From Candidatus Aminicenantes bacterium RBG_13_64_14 (GTDB lineage Bacteria > Acidobacteriota > Aminicenantia > Aminicenantales > Saccharicenantaceae): a stretch of DNA of 12,501 nucleotides. Made by a program: the position numbers and the translations under genes. Where the stretch lies: assembly GCA_001773855.1 (NCBI GenBank), contig MEXZ01000008.1:1-12501 (forward strand). Reading direction: 5' to 3'. Below are positions 7,088 through 12,501 of this stretch, in pieces (within the stretch, counting starts at the first letter, position 1; each line of letters opens with the position of its first letter). The notes beneath the pieces were generated by a model. The model was not told the origin of the DNA, ran no database searches, and saw only the letters and a program-made list of their open reading frames with translations.

Positions 7088-8437
7088 ATGAAGAAAGTCA
7101 GTGTCGAAGAGCTGTTGGCCAAGGCCAATCAGCCTTCCCTGGACGCCCCGAGGCTCCACAAGTTCTACAAGGGCAAGATGGGCACGTCCCTGAAGTGCCG
7201 AATCCGCGATTTCAACGACTTCGCGATTTGGTACACGCCCGGCGTCGCCGCGGTATGCAAGGAGATCGCGGCCGACAAGCAGAAGGTCTATGAGTACACC
7301 AACAAGTGGAATTCCGTGGCCGTCATCAGCGACGGGACCCGCGTCCTTGGGCTCGGCGACATCGGCCCAGAGGCCGGCCTGCCGGTCATGGAGGGCAAGG
7401 GGATCCTTTACAAGTACCTAGGCGGCGTCGACGCCTTTCCCATTTGCCTCGACGAGAAGGACCCGGACAAGATCATCGAGATCGGCCGGGCGCTCCAGCC
7501 GTCCTTCGGCGGCTTCAACCTCGAGGACATCAGTCAGCCCAAGTGTTTCAGGATCCTCGACGAACTGAGGGAAAAGTGCGAGATCCCCGTCTGGCACGAC
7601 GACCAGCAGGGGACGGCCTGCGTCACCGTCGCCGGCCTGATCAACGCCCTCAAGATCGTCAAGAAGGATATCGCCGAGGTCAAGTGTACGGTCGTCGGGT
7701 CCGGCGCCTCGGGCATCAACATCTCCCGCATGATCATGGCCGCAGGGGCCAATCCGGCGAACATGCTCTCGGTCGATTCCAAGGGCATCCTGTCCCGCGA
7801 CAGGGCCGACAAGGAGAATCTCCAGAAGAATTTCAAGGAGAAATGGGATCTCTGCCTGCGGACCAACCCCAAATGCAAGCAGGGTTCGATCCCGGAGGCC
7901 ATCGCCGGCGCCGACGTCCTCGTCTGCGTTTCGACGCCGGGACCCGGGACCATCAAGCCCGAGTGGGTCAAGACCATGGCCAAGGACGCCATCGTCTTTG
8001 CCGAGGCCAATCCCATCCCCGAGATCTGGCCGTGGGAGGCCAAGGAGGCCGGCGCCCGGGTCGTGGCGACGGGCCGGTCCGACTTCCCCAACCAGGTCAA
8101 TAATTCACTGGGCTTCCCGGGCATTTTCCGCGGCGCCCTCGACGTCCGGGCCAAGACCATCACGGACGAGATGTGCATCGCGGCCGCCCGCGAGCTGGCC
8201 AAGGTTGCCGAGGACAAGGGCATCCACGAGGATTACATCATCCCCAACATGGACGAATGGGAGGTCTTCCCGCGCGAAGCCGTGGCCGTCGGCAGCATGG
8301 CCATCCAGCAGGGCGTCGCCCGCTTCAACTTCCCGGCCGACGTCCGCTTCAAGATGGCCGAGGATATTATTCGCGCCTCGCGCGAAGACGTCCAGAAGAA
8401 GATGAAGGAAGGCGTCATCCTCGATCCGGACAAGTGA
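7088..8437 (+). CDS. Malic enzyme (malate dehydrogenase, oxaloacetate-decarboxylating)
   Basis: This enzyme converts malate to pyruvate and CO2 with reduction of NAD or NADP in the cytoplasm, and could work in reverse under some conditions. The 449-residue protein is the short bacterial form without a phosphotransacetylase extension. Visible motifs are the catalytic Tyr49 in WYTPGVAAVCKEI, DGTRVLGLGDIGPEAG leading to Lys104 in MEGKG, the metal-binding DDQQGTA (171-177), the Rossmann loop GSGASG (204-209) and EANPIPEIWP. An acidic residue at the end of the second Rossmann strand (SVDSKG) would favour NAD, but this is weak evidence. AGGAGG at 7075-7080, seven bases from the ATG, predicts strong translation. 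The gene has its own promoter and terminator, so it is a single-gene unit. Confidence 0.96.
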   Translation: MKKVSVEELLAKANQPSLDAPRLHKFYKGKMGTSLKCRIRDFNDFAIWYTPGVAAVCKEIAADKQKVYEYTNKWNSVAVISDGTRVLGLGDIGPEAGLPVMEGKGILYKYLGGVDAFPICLDEKDPDKIIEIGRALQPSFGGFNLEDISQPKCFRILDELREKCEIPVWHDDQQGTACVTVAGLINALKIVKKDIAEVKCTVVGSGASGINISRMIMAAGANPANMLSVDSKGILSRDRADKENLQKNFKEKWDLCLRTNPKCKQGSIPEAIAGADVLVCVSTPGPGTIKPEWVKTMAKDAIVFAEANPIPEIWPWEAKEAGARVVATGRSDFPNQVNNSLGFPGIFRGALDVRAKTITDEMCIAAARELAKVAEDKGIHEDYIIPNMDEWEVFPREAVAVGSMAIQQGVARFNFPADVRFKMAEDIIRASREDVQKKMKEGVILDPDK

Positions 8438-8472
8438 GGCCGGATCCCCAGAGACAGGCCATTCGTCAAGAC

Positions 8473-8506
8473 GAGGAGGGGAGCGCGGGTTCCCCTCCTC
8501 TTTTTT
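8473..8506 (+). terminator. Intrinsic terminator after the malic enzyme gene
   Basis: GAGGAGGGGA (8473-8482) pairs perfectly with TCCCCTCCTC (8491-8500), giving a 10-bp GC-rich stem with an 8-base loop. Six Ts follow directly (8501-8506). It lies about 35 bases after the malic enzyme stop codon. This is a textbook Rho-independent terminator. Confidence 0.93.
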
Positions 8507-8639
8507 ACTGGAATTGACCAGTTTGCTTCCCTGGTCTTGCCACCGCCCCTGGCAATGCAGGCGAAGCCGGCAGGACCTGGACTGAGGAGTCCGGGATGTG
8601 CTCAGGTTTAATCCTCAACAGGCCAAGGAGTCCGGGGGA
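8507..8639. other. Non-coding stretch with three closely spaced hairpins
   Basis: No coding frame is convincing here. Three inverted repeats lie in a short space: GACCAG/CTGGTC (8516-8521 with 8531-8536), TTGCCA/TGGCAA (8537-8542 with 8550-8555, directly adjacent), and an 8-bp stem 8576-8583 with 8588-8595 around a GAGG loop, one pair being G-T. The sequence AGGAGTCCGGG occurs twice (8585-8595 and 8626-8636). Alternative pairings such as CTGAG (8582-8586) with CTCAG (8601-8605) also exist. No promoter feeding it is evident, so it may act as DNA, as an old repeat, or as part of a read-through transcript. Confidence 0.4.
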
Positions 8640-8669
8640 TTGACAAGGGATCCGCAGTTATGGTATAAA
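8640..8669 (+). promoter_or_regulatory. Sigma-70-type promoter with extended -10 for the envelope operon
   Basis: A perfect TTGACA (8640-8645) is followed after 18 bases by TATAAA (8664-8669). TGG immediately before the -10 box gives an extended -10 element. Transcription would start near 8676, so the first gene has an untranslated leader of about 150 bases. Confidence 0.75.
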
Positions 8670-8675
8670 TCCAAG

Positions 8676-8829
8676 CAAGGTTGGTTTCTATCTTATCTGG
8701 CCGGATGAAGAGTGTGACATATCCATGGACGAACAGAGCGAATGTTCGTTTTTAGAGTTTCCCCATCCCCCCTAAACAAGTCGCCTATCTCACGGAATTC
8801 ATAAAAAAATACCACAAGGAGGTAACAAC
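8676..8829 (+). promoter_or_regulatory. Leader of the envelope operon with a hairpin and T run
   Basis: The predicted leader contains ACGAACA (8729-8735) pairing with TGTTCGT (8743-8749) over a 7-base loop. Ts run from 8749 to 8753, the shape of a weak intrinsic terminator or attenuator. A 16-codon open frame (ATG 8705, stop TAG 8753-8755) overlaps the hairpin, but it has no clear ribosome binding site. A C-rich tract follows at 8761-8772. The leader ends with the strong site AAGGAGGT (8816-8823). Whether the hairpin controls downstream expression or ends a short RNA cannot be decided from sequence. Confidence 0.4.
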
Positions 8830-9423
8830 ATGAAGAACATCGTGAAAGGCTTAACGCTGGCGCTCGTCGTCGTGTTCGTATTCGCGAGCTGCGCCAAGGC
8901 ACCCACCCAGCTGATGGACTCGGCCAAGGCCGCCATCCAGGGCGTGGTCGACGCCAAAGGCGGCGTCTACGCCAAGGACGAGCTGAACACGCTCAACGGC
9001 GACCTCCAGGCCGCCATGGACGAGGTCACGGCCCAGTCCAAGAAATTCTTCAAGAAATTCGGCCCGGCCAAGGAAATGCTGACCAAGCTCGTCGCCGACG
9101 CCGACGCCGTCAAGGCCCTGATCCCCGGGCGGATCGAGGAAGCCAAGAGCGCCGCCGATATCGCGGTGAACGAAGCCAAGGCGACCTGTGAAGAGGCCAA
9201 GGCCCTTCTCGAGAAGGCTCCCAAGGGCAAGGGTACCAAGGCCGACATCGAGGCCATGAAGGCCGACCTCGCCGGTCTCGAAACCGCGATGGCCGACGTC
9301 CAGTCCGCCGTGGCCGCCGAGGACTACTTCGGCGCCAAGGACAAGGCCATGGTCATCAAGGAAAAGGCCGCCACGATCGTCGAGCAGGTCAACGCCGCCA
9401 TCGCCAAGGTCAAGGGCAGGTGA
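8830..9423 (+). CDS. Small helical lipoprotein of unknown function
   Basis: The 197-residue product begins with a basic N-terminus, a hydrophobic segment (about 8-19) and a lipobox FASC with Cys21, so it should be exported and lipidated. Ala at +2 fits outer-membrane sorting by the E. coli rule. The mature part is almost wholly helical and rich in Ala, Lys, Glu and Asp. Residues 25-70 (SAKAAIQGVVDAKGGVYA onward) resemble the DUF4398-type helical pattern, a resemblance judged by eye. A second Cys lies at 120. The C-terminus is basic (AKVKGR). AAGGAGGT six bases from the ATG predicts strong expression. Its stop overlaps the start of an L,D-transpeptidase gene as GTGA. It could be a structural envelope lipoprotein acted on by its neighbours, but no function is established. 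Confidence 0.88.
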   Translation: MKNIVKGLTLALVVVFVFASCAKAPTQLMDSAKAAIQGVVDAKGGVYAKDELNTLNGDLQAAMDEVTAQSKKFFKKFGPAKEMLTKLVADADAVKALIPGRIEEAKSAADIAVNEAKATCEEAKALLEKAPKGKGTKADIEAMKADLAGLETAMADVQSAVAAEDYFGAKDKAMVIKEKAATIVEQVNAAIAKVKGR

Positions 9424-10508
9424 TCTTTCGCAAGACAGCCGTTTTCGTCCTGGCTGTTTTGCTTTTCGGTTGCCGAACCTCGCCGGTCCCGCCAGAGGTT
9501 CTTGAGGCCGATCTTCAGGAACAGGACCTCTGGAGGGCCGGTGCTTCTCTTTTCGCCGGCCAGGAGCATGCGGCTTATGCCCAATCCCTGAAGTCCGCCC
9601 GCAGGACGCTCGACGCGGAGAACCTCAAGCTTGGCTGGTTCCGGGACTACGGCCGGATTCGAAGGGATTTCGAAGCCGCTCTGAGCGCGGGTAAAGCCCT
9701 GAGATCCAAGGTCCGGTCCATCGTCGCCGTGAAGACCTCATCGCTTGCAGAGACTGCGACCGCGGTCCGCAGGAGGCTCCAGACACTCGACGGCCTGACC
9801 CGGTCCCTGGTCGAACGGGGCGAGGCCAGGAAACAGTTGGTCCAGGCATCGATCCTGCTCTCGGAGGCTGACGGCCTGACGAGGCAGGCTAAATTCGACG
9901 AGGCCGCCGCGAAGCTCGATTCCGCCTCCTCTCTGGCCGCGGAGGCTGAGCAGCGTGTCGTTTCGTATATCGCCCGTTACCTCGACCCGGCCCAGGTCCG
10001 GGCCTGGAAGACCGCGGCGGACGAGACCATCGCCGACTCCAGGAAACGGAGCGTGACGGCCGTCATTATCAGCAAGCTCGAACGGCGTCTCTCCGTCTAC
10101 AAGAACGGGGAGATCATCAGGACCTTCGATATCGGCCTCGGCTTCAATGGCCTCGCCGACAAGCGCCACTCCGGGGACAACGCGACGCCCGAGGGCCGGT
10201 ACACGATCATCCGAAAGATCCCCTCCAGCCTGTATTACAAGGCCCTGCTCATCAACTATCCCAACGACGAAGACAGGAGATGGTTCGCCCGGGAGAAAGC
10301 CCGTGGCAACATCCCCGGGTCCGTTGGGATCGGCGGGGATGTCGAGATCCACGGCGGGGGCCCGGACAGCCTGACACGCGGCTGTGTCTCCCTCGACAAC
10401 AACAAGATGGACGAACTCTATGCTCTGGTCTCGGTCGGGACGCCGGTCACGATCATCGGCACCATGGAACTCGACAACTACGTCATCAAGGCCATCAGGG
10501 GCAATTAA
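9420..10508 (+). CDS. Lipoprotein with C-terminal L,D-transpeptidase (YkuD) domain, atypical motif
   Basis: The 362-residue product starts with a lipoprotein signal (AVLLFGC, Cys18). Residues about 25-215 are helical and rich in Ala, Leu and Arg, with a repeat-like pattern (QAKFDEAAAKLDSASSLA). A YkuD domain follows from about 218 to 355: a strand pair (RLSVYKNGEIIRTFDIGLG), SGDNATPEGRYTI, LLINYPNDEDR, His311 in VEIHGGG and Cys322 in TRGCVSL. YkuD enzymes form or exchange 3-3 peptidoglycan cross-links or attach proteins to peptidoglycan. The usual S/THGCxR is replaced by TRGCVS, and with the YPNxxDR stretch this recalls the YafK-like branch, whose E. coli member cuts Lpp from peptidoglycan. 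The GTG start is the only one giving a signal peptide and overlaps the upstream stop by four bases. Confidence 0.88.
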   Translation: MIFRKTAVFVLAVLLFGCRTSPVPPEVLEADLQEQDLWRAGASLFAGQEHAAYAQSLKSARRTLDAENLKLGWFRDYGRIRRDFEAALSAGKALRSKVRSIVAVKTSSLAETATAVRRRLQTLDGLTRSLVERGEARKQLVQASILLSEADGLTRQAKFDEAAAKLDSASSLAAEAEQRVVSYIARYLDPAQVRAWKTAADETIADSRKRSVTAVIISKLERRLSVYKNGEIIRTFDIGLGFNGLADKRHSGDNATPEGRYTIIRKIPSSLYYKALLINYPNDEDRRWFAREKARGNIPGSVGIGGDVEIHGGGPDSLTRGCVSLDNNKMDELYALVSVGTPVTIIGTMELDNYVIKAIRGN

Positions 10509-10509
10509 G

Positions 10510-11160
10510 ATGTTCGTGAAGCGCATCCTCATCGCGGCGGCGGCCCTGTCCTACCTGGGCTTCCTGGCCGTTCTCGGGGCGGCGTATTTCATCGGCCTGA
10601 AGCAAGCTTCGGCCTGGCCGCAAGCCGGGGCCGGGAGGGCGATCAACGATAAGGACCTGCCCAAGGTCGAGAAAAACGTCCAGCAGCTCGAGAGGAGGAT
10701 GAACGGGCTCCTGCCGAAGGGTCTCTACATCGTCATCGACACGGCCGAGAACAGGCTCTATGTCAAGAACGGCAAGGAGATCGTCCGCTCGGCCGTCGTC
10801 TCCTGCGGCAGCGGGGTCGTCCTCGAAGAGTCGGGGGGCAAGCAGAGGAAATGGGTCTTCGACACGCCGCGTGGCGAGTTCAACATCAAATCAAAGATCA
10901 CCAATCCGTACTGGGTCAAGCCGGATTGGGCCTTCATCGAGGAAGGGGAGTCCATCCCGAAGGAGTTGGAGGACAGGATCGAAGCGGGGACGCTCGGGGA
11001 CTACGCCCTGGGTTTCGGGCAGGGCTACTTCATCCACGGCACGCTTTACACGCGCCTGCTCGGCAGAAACGTCACCCATGGCTGCGTCCGGGTCGGGGAC
11101 GAGGACCTCAAGGCCATCTTCAAGGCCGTGCCGGTGGGAGCGAAGATCTACATCTACTAA
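10510..11160 (+). CDS. Membrane-anchored L,D-transpeptidase (ErfK/YbiS/YkuD family)
   Basis: The 216-residue product has one hydrophobic N-terminal segment (about 5-30), with no lipobox and no clear cleavage site, so it is probably an inner-membrane anchor with a periplasmic domain. Residues 70-216 form a YkuD catalytic domain: LYIVIDTAENRLYVKNGKE, DTPRGEFNIKSK, NPYWVKPDW, His176 in YFIHGTLY, and His190 and Cys192 in the classical THGCVRV. All catalytic residues expected for cross-linking or protein attachment at meso-diaminopimelate are present. It starts one base after the upstream stop, with AGGGG (10497-10501) eight bases ahead of the ATG. The gene belongs to the same operon as the two lipoproteins before it. 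The exact acceptor (another stem peptide or a protein) is not visible. Confidence 0.94.
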   Translation: MFVKRILIAAAALSYLGFLAVLGAAYFIGLKQASAWPQAGAGRAINDKDLPKVEKNVQQLERRMNGLLPKGLYIVIDTAENRLYVKNGKEIVRSAVVSCGSGVVLEESGGKQRKWVFDTPRGEFNIKSKITNPYWVKPDWAFIEEGESIPKELEDRIEAGTLGDYALGFGQGYFIHGTLYTRLLGRNVTHGCVRVGDEDLKAIFKAVPVGAKIYIY

Positions 11161-11164
11161 GATC

Positions 11165-11854
11165 ATGACAAAGACAAGAACTCTCGCGGCCCTCCTTATG
11201 GCCGGCCTCGTCTGCGGCGGGCCTGCCGCGGGAGCGGACAAGGCCGACCTGGCCAAAAAGCAGAATTCCTTGAACTCCGAATACTCACTGGCCAAGGATT
11301 CGAATTTTTATTTCGTCCTCGACGTCCTCGGCCGGAAGCTCGAGCTCAGGGTCCGGGGGATGGTCCTCCGGTCCTGGCCGTTCCAGTCCCTGCGGTTCTG
11401 GGGCCGGCCGGAATTCACGGGAAATGTTGAACTCGTCCAGAAGACCGCGCTAAAGGCCCCGAAGAGGATCGTCCTCAAGCCCGGCGGGGAGGCCGAAAAA
11501 GTCGAAGCGGCTCCGGCGCCAGCGGCCAAGACGCCTGGGACGAGCGCCAACCCGGGCAATCCCGAGGCATTCGACCTGGAGGCGCTGGAGCTCAAGGACA
11601 TGCCCAAAAAGTTCAGCCTCGATTTCGATAACGGACTCCATATACAGATCAAGGTGAAAACGGCGGCTTCGGGAGGACTTTTGGGGACGATTCGGGATTT
11701 CTGGCGCTGGTATGTCGATCTGCCGTTGCGGAATCTCTTCGGCCCGCATACGGGAACGGGCCTCGCGGAGCTCGAGCTGACCTTCGATAACGACAAGGAT
11801 GGCCAGTCGATCTACTGGCATTTTTTTGAGGGCATCAAGGGCATCATCCTTTAG
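11165..11854 (+). CDS. Exported protein of unknown function, possible degenerate YkuD relative
   Basis: The 229-residue product begins with a Sec-type signal peptide ending near PAAGA (cleavage after about residue 24). Cys17 lies inside the signal but has no proper lipobox. Residues 47-80 (FYFVLDVLGRKLELRVRG and onward) resemble by eye the opening beta-hairpin of the YkuD domains next door. There is no HGC motif and no Cys in the mature protein, so it cannot be an active L,D-transpeptidase. A Pro/Ala/Gly-rich linker (about 107-135) leads to a second part with FSLDFDNGLHIQIKV and an aromatic-rich stretch RDFWRWYVDLP. The ATG is four bases after the upstream stop and has no good ribosome binding site, so translation is probably coupled. 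A role alongside the transpeptidases is inferred only from position. Confidence 0.8.
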   Translation: MTKTRTLAALLMAGLVCGGPAAGADKADLAKKQNSLNSEYSLAKDSNFYFVLDVLGRKLELRVRGMVLRSWPFQSLRFWGRPEFTGNVELVQKTALKAPKRIVLKPGGEAEKVEAAPAPAAKTPGTSANPGNPEAFDLEALELKDMPKKFSLDFDNGLHIQIKVKTAASGGLLGTIRDFWRWYVDLPLRNLFGPHTGTGLAELELTFDNDKDGQSIYWHFFEGIKGIIL

Positions 11855-11898
11855 AACATACTGAAAACAAAGAAAATAATAGGCGTGAATGGGCTGAC

Positions 11899-11927
11899 TT
11901 GACAAACGCATACTAAGATTATATAAT
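11899..11927 (+). promoter_or_regulatory. Perfect-consensus sigma-70 promoter for dnaK
   Basis: TTGACA (11899-11904) and TATAAT (11922-11927) match consensus in all twelve positions with the ideal 17-base spacer. Transcription would begin near 11934, giving a leader of about 30 bases. No CIRCE inverted repeat (TTAGCACTC with GAGTGCTAA) and no sigma-32-like box is seen between 11855 and 11964. Housekeeping-level transcription is therefore likely, with any heat-shock control acting some other way. The surrounding 11855-11950 is clearly more AT-rich than the genes. No terminator for the upstream operon is visible in it. Confidence 0.88.
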
Positions 11928-11940
11928 ATGGTTTCGCTAA

Positions 11941-12501
<561 letters not shown>

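Noticed and set aside
8514..8542. Possible promoter starting with TTGACC at 8514 that could transcribe the hairpin cluster
   Set aside because: The -10 position at 17 bases reads TTGCCA, far from TATAAT, so there is no convincing promoter.
11165..11236. Lipoprotein reading of the last envelope gene, using Cys17
   Set aside because: The residues before Cys17 (GLV) do not fit a lipobox, while AxA-like signal peptidase I sites follow at 22-24.
11836..11852. AAGG/CCTT inverted repeat at the end of the envelope operon as a terminator
   Set aside because: Only four base pairs, inside the coding end, with no useful T run.

Overview
The window is GC-rich bacterial DNA. Every gene I can support lies on the + strand, and genes are packed tightly with short start/stop overlaps. 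Strong Shine-Dalgarno sites and sigma-70-type promoters mark the transcription units. Lipoprotein signal peptides, periplasmic L,D-transpeptidases and a bacterial complex I point to a diderm (Gram-negative type) bacterium. The style would suit an Acidobacteriota/Aminicenantes-like lineage, but that placement is a guess from general appearance and was not tested.

Bases 1-7032 hold the 3' part of a respiratory complex I (nuo) operon: the tail of nuoC, then nuoD, E, F, G, H and I, then a metallo-beta-lactamase-fold hydrolase whose GTG start overlaps the nuoI stop. This covers the NADH-oxidising arm (E, F, G), the quinone-side connecting arm (C, D, I) and the membrane anchor H. The proton-pumping membrane subunits nuoJ-N do not follow nuoI. 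NuoD carries about 45 extra residues before its conserved VVPPKED segment. NuoG is a short form of 500 residues that keeps the N1b, N5, N4 and N7-type cluster ligands but only a remnant of the molybdopterin-type domain.

Bases 7029-8506 are a separate unit: a TTGACT-N17-TATGAT promoter, a malic enzyme gene with a strong ribosome binding site, and a clear intrinsic terminator. Malic enzyme produces pyruvate and reduced nicotinamide cofactor. NADH from it could feed complex I, but the two units have separate promoters.

Bases 8507-8829 are non-coding. They hold three closely spaced hairpins, then a TTGACA-N18-TATAAA promoter with an extended -10, then a leader of about 150 bases containing a hairpin followed by a T run.

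Bases 8830-11854 look like a cell-envelope operon. It encodes a small helical lipoprotein, a lipoprotein with a C-terminal YkuD L,D-transpeptidase domain of unusual motif, a membrane-anchored L,D-transpeptidase with the classical THGCVR motif, and an exported protein of unknown function. That last protein resembles the opening strands of a YkuD domain but has no catalytic cysteine. The set may be a peptidoglycan-tethering or remodelling module, in which the first lipoprotein could be a substrate. That is inference.

Bases 11899-12501 hold a perfect-consensus promoter (TTGACA-N17-TATAAT) and the first 179 codons of dnaK, cut off by the window end.
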